Shown in pieces: positions 8,634-17,510 of a stretch of DNA of 64,000 bases. The notes below the pieces were generated by a model. It was not told where the DNA came from, ran no database searches, and saw nothing but the letters and a program-made list of their open reading frames with translations. Source of the DNA: Duganella sp. SG902. GTDB lineage: Bacteria > Pseudomonadota > Gammaproteobacteria > Burkholderiales > Burkholderiaceae_D. Position 1 is the stretch's first letter. Every line of letters starts with the position of its first letter. The stretch covers positions 1-64,000 of the forward strand of contig NZ_JABMJK010000009.1 of assembly GCF_013376005.1 (NCBI RefSeq). The letters run 5' to 3'. The position numbers were made by a program, and so were the translations under genes.

Positions 8634-9671
8634 ATGCCTATCACCCATCAAGAAGCACTGCTGCGCTGCATCGAACATCGCGAAATCTTCCACGACGAGA
8701 TGCTGCACCTGTTCCGCCAGATCATGTCGGGCGAAATGTCGCCAACCATGGTGGCCGCCCTGACCATGGGCCTGCGCGTGAAAAAAGAAACCATCGGCGA
8801 AATCGCCGCCGCCGCGACGGTGATGCGCGAGTTCTCCACCAAGGTGCCGATGGCCGACACCACCGGCCTGCTCGACATCGTCGGCACCGGCGGCGACGGC
8901 GCGCATACCTTTAACATCTCCACCACCGCCATGTTCGTCGCGGCGGCGGCGGGCGCGCGCGTGGCCAAGCATGGCGGCCGCAGCGTGTCGTCGTCGTCCG
9001 GCAGCGCGGACGTGATTGAGTCGCTGGGCGCCAACATCAATTTGAAGCCGGAGCAGATCGCGCAATCGATCGCGCAGACCGGCATCGGCTTCATGTTCGC
9101 GCCGAACCACCACGCCGCCATGAAGCATGTGGCGCCGGTGCGCAAGGAACTGGGCGTGCGCTCGATCTTCAACATCCTCGGCCCGCTGACCAATCCGGCC
9201 GGCGCGCCGAATATCCTGATGGGCGTGTTCCACGCCGACCTGGTTGGTATTCAGGTGCGCGTGCTGCAGCGTTTGGGCGCGCAGCATGCCATCGTCGTCT
9301 ACGGCAAGGACAATATGGATGAAGTGTCACTGGGCGCTTCCACCATGGTCGGTGAGCTGATCGACGGCGAGATCCGCGAGTATGAAATCCATCCGGAAGA
9401 TTTCGGCATGTCGATGATCGCCAGCCGCAATCTGCGTGTGGCCGATGCGGCCGAGTCCAAGCTGCGCATGATGGAAGCGCTGCGCGGCGAGCCGGGCGCG
9501 CCTTACGATATCGTCTCGCTGAATGCCGGCACGGCGCTATACGCGGCGGGCGTGGCCAGCTCGATCGAGGATGGCCTGAAGCGCGCGCGCGAAGCGATTC
9601 ATTCCGGCGCGGCGCTGCGCAAGATCGAGCAGTTCGTCGAAGTCACGCAAAGCCTCGGCCGGAGTAACTGA
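8634..9671 (+). CDS. trpD: anthranilate phosphoribosyltransferase
   Basis: The 345-residue enzyme transfers phosphoribose from PRPP to anthranilate, the second step of tryptophan synthesis. Motifs are the PRPP/anthranilate-binding DIVGTGGDGAHTFNIST, KHGGRSVSSSSGSADVIESLG, FAPNHHAAMKHVAPVRKELGVRSIFNILGPLTNP and the Mg2+-binding DEVSLG. AAGGA lies 6 nt upstream of the ATG. It is in the trp operon, 17 nt after trpG and 2 nt before the LysE-family gene. Confidence 0.97.
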   Translation: MPITHQEALLRCIEHREIFHDEMLHLFRQIMSGEMSPTMVAALTMGLRVKKETIGEIAAAATVMREFSTKVPMADTTGLLDIVGTGGDGAHTFNISTTAMFVAAAAGARVAKHGGRSVSSSSGSADVIESLGANINLKPEQIAQSIAQTGIGFMFAPNHHAAMKHVAPVRKELGVRSIFNILGPLTNPAGAPNILMGVFHADLVGIQVRVLQRLGAQHAIVVYGKDNMDEVSLGASTMVGELIDGEIREYEIHPEDFGMSMIASRNLRVADAAESKLRMMEALRGEPGAPYDIVSLNAGTALYAAGVASSIEDGLKRAREAIHSGAALRKIEQFVEVTQSLGRSN

Positions 9672-9673
9672 CC

Positions 9674-10315
9674 ATGTTCGGCATCCATGACCTGACGTTG
9701 TTTATCATCTCGGGCCTGCTGCTGAACATCATGCCCGGCCCCGATTCGCTGCTGATCATGACGCGCAGCGCCACCCAGGGCTGGCGCGCCGGATCGGCCG
9801 CCGCGCTGGGCATCGGCGCCGGCACCATGGTGCACATCTTCGCGGCGGCCCTTGGCCTGTCGGCCGTGCTGTCCACCTCCGCCGCCGCCTTCACGGTGGT
9901 GAAATGGGTGGGCGCGGCCTACATCGTCTACATGGGCATCGGCATGCTGCGGGCGAAGCTGCGCAACCAGGAACCGGAGGCGCCGGCCGCCGCCAGCCAG
10001 CCGCTGGCCTGGCGTAAGATTTTCTTCCAGGGCTTCCTGACCAACGTCCTCAATCCCAAGGTGGCGCTGTTCTTCCTGGCGTTTGTGCCGCAGTTTATCT
10101 CGGTGGACAGCGGCAGCAAGCCACTGGCCTTCATCATCCTCGGCACCATATTTAATTTCAACGGCATGCTGTATTGCCACGGCCTCGCCTTGTTCACCGC
10201 CTTTGCCAGCACGCGTTTGAAAATCAAGCCGCTGGTGTCGCTGTGGCTGAACCGCACCATGGGCGGCCTGTTCCTGGCCCTCGGCGTGCGCCTTGCACTC
10301 TCGGAGCAACGTTAA
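9674..10315 (+). CDS. LysE/RhtB-family amino acid exporter inside the trp operon
   Basis: The 213-residue protein has five or six hydrophobic segments and the LysE/RhtB signature near its N-terminus (NIMPGPDSLLIMTRSATQGWRAG). A second conserved stretch (KIFFQGFLTNVLNPKVALFFLAFVPQF) is also characteristic. The family exports amino acids such as Lys, Thr, homoserine or Leu through the inner membrane. The gene starts 2 nt after trpD and ends 2 nt before trpC, so it is co-transcribed and probably translationally coupled with tryptophan biosynthesis. That context suggests export of Trp or an aromatic intermediate such as anthranilate, but the substrate is inferred only from position. Confidence 0.9.
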   Translation: MFGIHDLTLFIISGLLLNIMPGPDSLLIMTRSATQGWRAGSAAALGIGAGTMVHIFAAALGLSAVLSTSAAAFTVVKWVGAAYIVYMGIGMLRAKLRNQEPEAPAAASQPLAWRKIFFQGFLTNVLNPKVALFFLAFVPQFISVDSGSKPLAFIILGTIFNFNGMLYCHGLALFTAFASTRLKIKPLVSLWLNRTMGGLFLALGVRLALSEQR

Positions 10316-10317
10316 TC

Positions 10318-11118
10318 ATGTCTGACATTCTGAATAAGATCCTCGCGGTGAAAGCCGACGAAGTCGCCGCCGCGAAAAAATACCGCAGCTTCGCCAGCCT
10401 GCGCGACGAGGTGGAATCCAACACCGAACTGCGCGCCGGCCTGCGCTGCTTTGAAGCCAGCCTGCGGGCGAAAATCGACGCCGGCAAACCAGGTGTGATC
10501 ACCGAAATCAAAAAGGCCTCGCCATCGAAAGGCGTGATCCGTGCCGACTTCCGCCCGGCGGAAATCGCCGCCACCTACGAAGCCAATGGCTCCGCGTGCC
10601 TGTCGGTGCTGACCGACGAGCAGTTCTTCCAGGGTTCGGTGGCGTATCTGCAGCATGCGCGCGCAGCCTGCTCGCTGCCGGTGCTGCGCAAGGACTTCAT
10701 GATCGACATCTACCAGATCTACGAAGCGCGCGCCATGGGCGCCGATGCCATTCTGCTCATCGTGTCGGCGCTGGATCATGGCCTGATGGCGGAAATGGAA
10801 GCCGTGGCGCACGAATTGGGCATGGACGTGCTGGTCGAAACCCACGATGGCGACGAGCTGACCGCCGCGCTGAAACTGAAAACCCGTCTGGTCGGCGTCA
10901 ACAACCGCAATCTGCGCACCTTCGAGGTCTCGCTGCAAAACACCCTCGGCCTGCTGGACTGCATGCCATCGGACAAGATGGTGATCACCGAATCCGGCAT
11001 CCTGACTCCGGCCGATGTCAAAACCATGCGCGACGCCAATGTGCATGCCTTCCTGGTGGGCGAAGCGTTTATGCGCGCGCCTGACCCTGGTGCCGAATTG
11101 GCACGCTTGTTCCAGTAA
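10318..11118 (+). CDS. trpC: indole-3-glycerol phosphate synthase
   Basis: The 266-residue (beta/alpha)8 enzyme closes the indole ring of tryptophan precursors. It begins MSDILNKILAVKADEV. Catalytic residues lie in EIKKASPSKGVIR (Glu, Lys), LRKDFMIDIYQI (Lys), LVETHDGDEL, GVNNRNLRTF and ITESGI. It is monofunctional; trpF, trpB and trpA are not in the window. An open extension upstream inside the LysE-family gene is rejected because the ATG at 10318 matches the family N-terminus. The last 50 nt overlap the 3' end of the convergent diguanylate cyclase gene. Confidence 0.96.
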   Translation: MSDILNKILAVKADEVAAAKKYRSFASLRDEVESNTELRAGLRCFEASLRAKIDAGKPGVITEIKKASPSKGVIRADFRPAEIAATYEANGSACLSVLTDEQFFQGSVAYLQHARAACSLPVLRKDFMIDIYQIYEARAMGADAILLIVSALDHGLMAEMEAVAHELGMDVLVETHDGDELTAALKLKTRLVGVNNRNLRTFEVSLQNTLGLLDCMPSDKMVITESGILTPADVKTMRDANVHAFLVGEAFMRAPDPGAELARLFQ

Positions 11119-12262
11119 ATACCGCCTCCGGCGCGATCTCATAGCGGTCGCGCCCTCTTTCCTTAGCGCAATACAGTGCCTTGTCGGCGCGCGCCAGGAT
11201 GCCATCCAGGCTTTCCTCCGCGCTGGTCTGACACGCCACCCCAACGCTGACGGTGTACGGCGGCACGTCCGCACGCGGTGACCGCAGCGCGGTGCGAATG
11301 CGCTCGGTAATGTGCAGCGCCCGGTCCAGGCCGGTGGCCGGCAACAGCACCACGAATTCCTCTCCGCCGAATCGCGCCAGATGGTCGGAGGCGCGCAAGG
11401 CTTTGGTAATCACTTGCGCCACGTCGATTAATACACGGTCGCCGACGGCGTGACCGTGGGAGTCGTTAATTTTTTTGAAGTAATCGATATCGATATTCAG
11501 CATGGTCAGGAAGGTGCCTTCCCGGCGCATCAACGCATGCTCTTTGGCATAAATATCGGCAAAACCACGTCGGTTTAATACCTCGGTTAATGGATCCAGC
11601 GTGGAACGGCGCTCCAGCGTTACCTGCAAACGCCTTGTGCAGACGGTCATAAAGCCCACCGTCATCATCAATGTCATGAACTGCGCCGTCGCCAGATATA
11701 AGCTGGCAAATGTACCTGTGCCCAGCAGGTTCACATCGCTATCACTTGTTACGGCCAATATGCCGCGCACCGCAACCATAATGGACTCAATTATCATCAA
11801 AGTGACGAAAAACCACATGGAAAAATGGCCGTCGCCATATTTCAGGATAACACCCACGGCACGCACATGCAGGGTAAATACCACCAGTGAAGAAATAGCG
11901 ACGCGCGTAATAAAATCGGGCTTAATCCACAACCAATAGCCAAGCAGTACGGCGATTAATATCCAGCTTAAATGAAATAAGCGCCACGACGGTTTTATTT
12001 CATAAAAACGCTCAGTGCCGATCATCATTAATCCCAATCCCCAGGTCATAACGATGTTGGCGAATAGCAGCAGGATATTCGACTTGCCGTGCAGGGCGAA
12101 CATCACCACGCCGCCCACCAGCAATACCAGCGCCAGCGCCCAATCGCGCAAGCCCTGGATTTCTTTGGGGAAGTTCAGATGTGCCGAGTACAGCACGACG
12201 CTCATGGCGACAGCCATCAGCGTTGCCATCAGCAATATGGTGGAGGGATCGGGTAAATTCAT
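11069..12262 (-). CDS. membrane diguanylate cyclase (GGDEF domain)
   Basis: About 397 residues. Roughly six hydrophobic segments fill the first 215 residues, followed by a GGDEF domain (about 235-385). The active-site motif is GGEEF (about residue 298), a catalytically competent variant. An inhibitory I-site RxxD (RASD) lies five residues before it, so product feedback by c-di-GMP is likely. The enzyme should convert two GTP to c-di-GMP in response to a signal sensed in or near the membrane. The ATG at 12262 (MNLPDPS) is preferred because it sits directly before the first helix; the frame is open to an ATG at 12352. Its 3' end overlaps trpC by 50 nt. Confidence 0.88.
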   Translation of the reverse strand: MNLPDPSTILLMATLMAVAMSVVLYSAHLNFPKEIQGLRDWALALVLLVGGVVMFALHGKSNILLLFANIVMTWGLGLMMIGTERFYEIKPSWRLFHLSWILIAVLLGYWLWIKPDFITRVAISSLVVFTLHVRAVGVILKYGDGHFSMWFFVTLMIIESIMVAVRGILAVTSDSDVNLLGTGTFASLYLATAQFMTLMMTVGFMTVCTRRLQVTLERRSTLDPLTEVLNRRGFADIYAKEHALMRREGTFLTMLNIDIDYFKKINDSHGHAVGDRVLIDVAQVITKALRASDHLARFGGEEFVVLLPATGLDRALHITERIRTALRSPRADVPPYTVSVGVACQTSAEESLDGILARADKALYCAKERGRDRYEIAPEAVFTGTSVPIRHQGQARA

Positions 12263-12369
12263 CGGGGCCGATTCTAAACCACAAAGCCTGGCTGGGGAAA
12301 AGAAAGCGGGAAACACGCTGGAAACTAGCGAGTACATGCCAAAAACTGGCATGAGCCGGACGAAAAAAA

Positions 12370-12391
12370 GGCCGCATCGGCGGATGCGGCC
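12370..12391 (-). terminator. rho-independent terminator, bidirectional shape
   Basis: A perfect 9-bp stem (GGCCGCATC 12370-12378 with GATGCGGCC 12383-12391, 4-nt loop) is flanked by T-runs on both strands. On the minus strand it ends the M61 peptidase transcript just 10 nt after its stop, separating it from the diguanylate cyclase gene. Confidence 0.88.
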
Positions 12392-12401
12392 CTGTTTTTT
12401 A

Positions 12402-14213
12402 TCAGCTAGCGCTTGGACGGAGCGGACCGGCTGCCTTCCTGGCGGGCTGTTCCAGCGTGAGGGTAATGCCTGGCACGCGGTCGCCTTGCAAGGTCAGACT
12501 GAACACCATCAGCTCGTCGCGGCGGAAGGCGTGCACCTCCACCGTATCGCCGACCGCATAACGGGACAGCAGATTATCGAGATTAGTGGCCGTCACGCGC
12601 AAACCATCGACTGCCACCAGAATATCGCCGGCCGATAGTCCGGCACGATGCGCGGCGCCATTTTCATGGACGGCGGACAATTTGCAGTCATTGCCATCCC
12701 GGCCGAGATTCGCATCGAAGCTGGGTTTGGACGATTTACGTTCGTCATTATATTTAACGCCAAATGGCGCCAGCAATTTCGCCAACGGCAAATCTTCGGT
12801 GCCGCGAATATATTTGTCGAAGAAAGGTTTGAAACGGCCGCCGCTGATTTCATCAAACAAGGCCTCCGCTTCCGCAGGCGTAACGCCACGGCCGCCGCCA
12901 TGATAAAAATCGCGGCCATAACGCTGCCATAATGCACGCATCACATCGTCCAGCGATTTTTTACCGCCGGTTTTAGCGCGAATACTCAAATCCAGCGCCA
13001 AACCGATTAACGAACCTTTGGTGTAATAGCTGATAATCGCATTTGGCGCATTTTCGTCCTGGCGATAATATTTACCCCAGGCATCAAAACTCGAATCCGC
13101 CACGCTTTGCTTGGTGCGCCCGCTGCCGCGCAATACGCTGCCCACGGTTTTACCCAACAGTTTGAAATAAGCCGGTTCCGCGATCAGGCCGGCGCGTACC
13201 AGCATTAAATCGTCGTAATAGCTGGTGAAACCTTCAAATAACCATAGCAGCGGCGAATAATTCTCCACCTGCAGGTTATATGGCGCAAACGCGGCCGGCT
13301 TGATGCGCTTCACATTCCAGGTATGGAAGTATTCGTGGCTGCACAGGCCGAGGTATTGCAGGTAACCGTCGTTGATTTCCTTGCTTCTGGACGAGGTGGT
13401 CGGCAGATCGTTGCGGTTGCAAATCAGCGCGGTCGAGGCGCGGTGTTCCAGCCCGCCATAGCCATCGCCCACCGCCATGGTCATGAAGACATAGCGGTCC
13501 ATCGGCGCTTTCTTGGTCTTCGGCTCGAAGAAGGCGATCTGGGTTTCGCAGATTTTTTTCAGGTCGGCGCTCAGGCGCGCCAGATCCAGGTTGGGCACAC
13601 GGCCGGTGATGACGATGTCGTGCGGGACGCCATGCGCCTTGAAGGTGGCCAGCGCAAAGTCGCCCAACTCCACCGGATGGTCGATCAGTTCATCGTAGTT
13701 GGAGGCGATATAGGTGCCAAAACCATAACGTTTCGCTTTCAGTTCCGCCAGCGAGGTGGCCACGCGCCAGGTGGCCGCCGCTTCGTCGGCCGGGCGCTGG
13801 ATGTCCACCACGTGCGGCTGCTCCTCCTGCCCAAGCACGCGCAGGAACACGCTGGTGCCGTTGAAGAAGCCATGGTTCTGGTCCAGGTGCGCGGCGCGCA
13901 CCGACAGGTCCCAGGCATAGACTTCATAGTGCACCGTCAGCGGCGCGCCGCGGTCGGCCAGCGGGGCGGCCTGCCAGGAGTGCTTATCGAGCTTGGTCAG
14001 CTCAACCGGCTGGCCCCTGGACTCGGCGCGGATGCGTACAATATTGCGGGAAAACTCACGGATCATGTAGCTGCCGGGTATCCACGCCGGCAGCGCGAAG
14101 ATCTGGCCCACTTCGGCCGGCGCGGCCACCGTGACCGAAACATGGAACAAGTGCGCGGCCAGATCATGGCCGACGATGGTATAGGCGATAGCCGCTTGGT
14201 TTTTTTTCATCAT
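12402..14213 (-). CDS. M61 family metallopeptidase (glycyl aminopeptidase type) with PDZ domain
   Basis: The 603-residue protein has the M61 zinc site HEYFH (about residue 293) within SHEYFHTWNVKRIKP, and the Glu ligand further on in LLWLFEGFTSYYDDLML. An N-terminal beta domain precedes the catalytic region. A C-terminal PDZ domain (about 500-590) contains AGLSAGDILVAVDGLRV. M61 enzymes are aminopeptidases with a preference for N-terminal Gly or Ala. No signal peptide is evident, so it is probably cytoplasmic. The start overlaps the stop of the mocA-like gene by 4 nt, suggesting coupling. It is the last gene before the terminator at 12370. Confidence 0.93.
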   Translation of the reverse strand: MMKKNQAAIAYTIVGHDLAAHLFHVSVTVAAPAEVGQIFALPAWIPGSYMIREFSRNIVRIRAESRGQPVELTKLDKHSWQAAPLADRGAPLTVHYEVYAWDLSVRAAHLDQNHGFFNGTSVFLRVLGQEEQPHVVDIQRPADEAAATWRVATSLAELKAKRYGFGTYIASNYDELIDHPVELGDFALATFKAHGVPHDIVITGRVPNLDLARLSADLKKICETQIAFFEPKTKKAPMDRYVFMTMAVGDGYGGLEHRASTALICNRNDLPTTSSRSKEINDGYLQYLGLCSHEYFHTWNVKRIKPAAFAPYNLQVENYSPLLWLFEGFTSYYDDLMLVRAGLIAEPAYFKLLGKTVGSVLRGSGRTKQSVADSSFDAWGKYYRQDENAPNAIISYYTKGSLIGLALDLSIRAKTGGKKSLDDVMRALWQRYGRDFYHGGGRGVTPAEAEALFDEISGGRFKPFFDKYIRGTEDLPLAKLLAPFGVKYNDERKSSKPSFDANLGRDGNDCKLSAVHENGAAHRAGLSAGDILVAVDGLRVTATNLDNLLSRYAVGDTVEVHAFRRDELMVFSLTLQGDRVPGITLTLEQPARKAAGPLRPSAS

Positions 14214-14776
14214 AAGTCCTGTTTTGTGTCGATGTCGCGCACGATGCCGTCATCATCGACCACCACTTCGCTGACCGCATGGCTTTTCAAGATCGCGCGC
14301 GCGCCCTGGTCGCCCTCCAGCGCCAGCAGCAACGGCAAGTGATATGCACTGAAGGCGACCGGATTGCCGCGCCTTCCTTCAAACACGGGCGCCGCGATGC
14401 GCGCGCCACGCTCTATTGTAGCGACCAACGCGCGCATGGTGTCCGGCCGGACGTGCGGCATGTCGCCCAGTCCTATCAGCCAGCCTTCGGCGCCCTTGGT
14501 GTAATCGATTGCGGTGACGAGGGATTCGCCCATGCCCAGATCGGCGGTGGCGCAGACGCGCACCTCGCAACCGAGGCGGCCCAGCAGCGCGGCGACCTTG
14601 TCGTCGCCCTCGCGCACCACGGCCAGCACGCGCGGAAGCACGGCCAGCATATTCTTCGCACTGGCGGCGACGACGATCTCACCGCCGGCCAGGGTTTGCA
14701 GCAGTTTGTTCTCCACGCCGGACGGATCGAAACGTCGACCACGTCCGGCGGCCAGCAGGATGCCGGTCAGCGCCAC
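14210..14776 (-). CDS. mocA: MocA-like molybdenum cofactor cytidylyltransferase (NTP transferase family)
   Basis: The 188-residue protein begins with the nucleotidyltransferase signature GILLAAGRGRRFDPSGVENKLL (the GxG...R...K pattern of MobA/MocA/IspD-like enzymes). It also has LIGLGDMPHVRPDT with the metal-binding Asp, and GRRGNPVAFSAYHLPLL. MocA attaches CMP to molybdopterin, giving the MCD cofactor used by xanthine-oxidase-family enzymes. The gene lies 5 nt downstream of a molybdenum hydroxylase large subunit, strongly supporting a MocA rather than a MobA role. It overlaps the M61 gene by 4 nt. Confidence 0.85.
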   Translation of the reverse strand: MALTGILLAAGRGRRFDPSGVENKLLQTLAGGEIVVAASAKNMLAVLPRVLAVVREGDDKVAALLGRLGCEVRVCATADLGMGESLVTAIDYTKGAEGWLIGLGDMPHVRPDTMRALVATIERGARIAAPVFEGRRGNPVAFSAYHLPLLLALEGDQGARAILKSHAVSEVVVDDDGIVRDIDTKQDL

Positions 14777-14781
14777 CCTGC

Positions 14782-16998
14782 TCAGGCGCTGGCCAGGTCG
14801 AACGGCAGCTTGCGCAGGCGCTTGCCGGTCAACTTGAACAGCGCGTTGGCGAATGCGGGCGCCAGCGGCGGCAGGCCCGGTTCGCCCATGCCGGTCGGCG
14901 GATCGTTGGACGGCACGATATGGACATCGATCTTCGGCATGTCCGTCATGCGCGCAACGGTGTAGTCGCTGAAGTTCTGCTGCTCGACCACGCCGTCCTT
15001 CAGCGTGATGGCGGCGCCCGGCAAGGTCATGCCGAGGCCCATCAGCGCCGCGCCCTGGATCTGCGCCTCGATGGTCAAAGGATTGACCGCCGTGTTGCAG
15101 TGGACGCCCGCCGTGACCGAGTGCAGTTTTGGCTGGCCGTTCTTCACCGAGGCCACCACCACGTAGGCGATCACGGTGTTGAACGATTCGTGCACCGCCA
15201 CGCCGTAAGCCTGGCCTTTAGGTAAAGCCTTCTTGCCGTAGCCCGACTTGGCGACCGCCAGATCCAGCGCGGCGACGTGGCGCTTGCCCTTCTCGCCCAC
15301 GAGCTTTTTGCGATAGGCCACCGGATCCATTTTGGCCGCATGCGCAGCCTCGTCGATCAGGGTTTCCATCACATAGGCCGTGTGGGTCGAACCGACGGAA
15401 CGCCACCACAGCACCGGCACATTGGCCTTGACCGAGTGCGCGCTCAGGTTGAGCGGCACTTCATAAGGCTCGCCCATGCCTTCGACCATGGTCGCATCGA
15501 CGCCGTCCTTGACCATCATCGGCTCGAACGGCGTGCCGGTGATGATGGACTGGCCGACGATGACGTGGTTCCACGCCACGATCTCGCCCTTGGCATCGAT
15601 GCCGATATCGGCGCGGTGCACGTGCGACGGACGGTAGTAGCCGCCCTTGATGTCGTCCTCGCGGCCCCAGATCACCTTGATCGGCTCCTTATGACCGGCG
15701 GCCTGCCACACCTTGGCGACGTTGACCGCCTCCACCAGATAGTCCGAAGTCGGCACCGCGCGGCGGCCGAAGCCACCGCCGGCCATCATGGTATTCAGCG
15801 TGACCTGCTCCGGCTTCAAGCCGGCGGTGGCGGCAATCGCGCCCTGGTCAATGGTCTGGAATTGCGAACCGGCCCACACCGTGCAGCTGTCCTTGCGCAG
15901 GTCGACCACGCAGTTCAGCGGCTCCATCGGCGCGTGCGCCAGATAGGGGAATTCATACACGGCGGAGATTTTCTTCGCCGCGCCGGCCAGCTTGGAGGTA
16001 TCGGCCTTGCGCACCGGGCTGCCCGGCTTTTGCGACAGCGTCTTGAACTCGGCCAGTTGCTTCTCGCTGCTGACCTTTTCCACGCCGCTGGTATCCCAAT
16101 CGATGGCCAGCGCCTCGCGGCCGGTCTTGGCCGGCCAGTAGCCATCGGCGATCACCACCACGCCGCTGCCGCCGCGATCGGTCTTCACCTCCAGCACATC
16201 GATCACGCCCTTGACGGCCTTGGCCTTGCTGGCGTCGAACTTGGCGACCTTGGCGCCGAATACCGGCGGGCGCGCCACTACGGCGACCTTGCTGTCGGGC
16301 GCCTTGAAGTCCATGCCGAACTGCTGCTTGCCGGTGGACTTGGCGCGCGCGTCGAGGCGTTTCACCGGTTTGCCGATGATGGTGAAGTCCTTCGGGTCTT
16401 TCAGCTTGACGGTGGCGGGCACCGGCTGCTTCATGGCCGCTTCGGCCAGTGAGCCGTAGGTGGCTTTCTGGCCCGATGGACCAATCAGCGTGCCCTTGAC
16501 GGTCCTGATCTGGTCAGCCGGCACCTTCCACTGCTCGGCCGCCGCCGCGATCAGCATCGCGCGCGCCTTGGCGCCGATTTCGCGGTACTGCAGATACGAG
16601 TGCGCCACGCTGCCAGAACCGCCGGTGATCTGGATGCCGAACGCCGGGTCCTTATACTGATCCCCGGCCGGCGCCAGCGCGCCATTCACCAGCGACCAGT
16701 CGGCGTCCAGTTCTTCCGCGATCAGCATCGGCAGCGCGGTTTGCACGCCCTGCCCGAACTCCAGGCGGTTGACCTGCACCGTGACGCGGTTGTCCGGCGC
16801 GATGTGCAGGAAGGCGTTTGGTTCGTACACCTTGGCCGGCGGCTGCTGCGCGTTGGCGAAGCGCCCGCCACCCGGCACCACGAAGCCCAGCACGAAGCCG
16901 CCACCGACGACCGCGCCGGCTTTCATGAAACCGCGGCGCGACATGCCGGAGGCCGAGGCGCTCGCGATCATGCCTTGATTAAGCCATTCGATACGCAT
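14782..16998 (-). CDS. molybdopterin-binding large subunit of a xanthine dehydrogenase-family oxidoreductase (IorB-like)
   Basis: The 738-residue protein has a Tat-type leader near its N-terminus (SRRGFMK followed by a hydrophobic stretch), so it is probably exported folded with its cofactor. The xanthine oxidase-family molybdopterin domain includes GGGFGRRAVPTSDY, and the C-terminus has GVHCNTAVNPLTIEAQIQGAALMGLG. This arrangement fits isoquinoline 1-oxidoreductase beta-type or membrane aldehyde dehydrogenases that hydroxylate heteroaromatics or aldehydes. The real substrate is unknown. A GGAGGAG site precedes the ATG at 16998. The small [2Fe-2S] subunit gene is 13 nt upstream and the cofactor gene mocA follows. 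No FAD subunit is present, as expected for the two-subunit Ior type. Confidence 0.9.
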   Translation of the reverse strand: MRIEWLNQGMIASASASGMSRRGFMKAGAVVGGGFVLGFVVPGGGRFANAQQPPAKVYEPNAFLHIAPDNRVTVQVNRLEFGQGVQTALPMLIAEELDADWSLVNGALAPAGDQYKDPAFGIQITGGSGSVAHSYLQYREIGAKARAMLIAAAAEQWKVPADQIRTVKGTLIGPSGQKATYGSLAEAAMKQPVPATVKLKDPKDFTIIGKPVKRLDARAKSTGKQQFGMDFKAPDSKVAVVARPPVFGAKVAKFDASKAKAVKGVIDVLEVKTDRGGSGVVVIADGYWPAKTGREALAIDWDTSGVEKVSSEKQLAEFKTLSQKPGSPVRKADTSKLAGAAKKISAVYEFPYLAHAPMEPLNCVVDLRKDSCTVWAGSQFQTIDQGAIAATAGLKPEQVTLNTMMAGGGFGRRAVPTSDYLVEAVNVAKVWQAAGHKEPIKVIWGREDDIKGGYYRPSHVHRADIGIDAKGEIVAWNHVIVGQSIITGTPFEPMMVKDGVDATMVEGMGEPYEVPLNLSAHSVKANVPVLWWRSVGSTHTAYVMETLIDEAAHAAKMDPVAYRKKLVGEKGKRHVAALDLAVAKSGYGKKALPKGQAYGVAVHESFNTVIAYVVVASVKNGQPKLHSVTAGVHCNTAVNPLTIEAQIQGAALMGLGMTLPGAAITLKDGVVEQQNFSDYTVARMTDMPKIDVHIVPSNDPPTGMGEPGLPPLAPAFANALFKLTGKRLRKLPFDLASA

Positions 16999-17011
16999 AA
17001 TGGTCTCCTCC

Positions 17012-17470
17012 TCAGGCGATGGATTTGGCGGCGTCTTTGATTGCGGCGCGGATGCGCTGATAAGTGCCGCATCGGCAGATATTGCCGCTCATGGCGTTAT
17101 CGATTTCCGCATCCGACGGATTCTTGTTGGTGCGCAGCAGCGCGGTGGCGCTCATGATCTGGCCACTCTGGCAGTAGCCGCATTGCGGCACATCGATCTT
17201 GACCCACGCATCCTGGACCGCCTTGCCCACCTTGTCGGTCTCCATGGCCTCGATGGTGGTGATCTTCTGGCCGGCGGCGGCCGAAATCGGCGTCACGCAG
17301 GAGCGGATCGGCTGGCCGCCCAGGTGCACGGTGCAGGCGCCGCACAGCGCCATGCCGCAACCGAACTTGGTGCCCGTCATGTTCAGGTTATCGCGCAAGG
17401 CCCACAGGATCGGCGTCGAGGGATCGGCGTCTACCTGCACATCTTTACCGTTGATGTTCAAAGTGATCAT
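17012..17470 (-). CDS. [2Fe-2S] small subunit of the molybdenum hydroxylase (IorA-like)
   Basis: The 152-residue protein has the two-domain pattern of these subunits. A plant-type ferredoxin domain has cysteines in KFGCGMALCGACTVH and the later IRSC. An all-helical domain has CGYCQSGQIM and NICRCGTYQRI. It passes electrons from the molybdenum centre of the large subunit to an external acceptor, often a cytochrome c. GGAGACTTGA precedes the start at 17470. It has no signal peptide, so export would rely on the Tat leader of its partner. Confidence 0.94.
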   Translation of the reverse strand: MITLNINGKDVQVDADPSTPILWALRDNLNMTGTKFGCGMALCGACTVHLGGQPIRSCVTPISAAAGQKITTIEAMETDKVGKAVQDAWVKIDVPQCGYCQSGQIMSATALLRTNKNPSDAEIDNAMSGNICRCGTYQRIRAAIKDAAKSIA

Positions 17471-17510
17471 TCAAGTCTCCAGTTGTCGCTGCGTTTTATG
17501 TGCCACCAAA

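Noticed and set aside
12370..12391. Possible operator or attC-like palindrome
   Set aside because: The perfect GC stem flanked by T-runs is explained by a bidirectional terminator.
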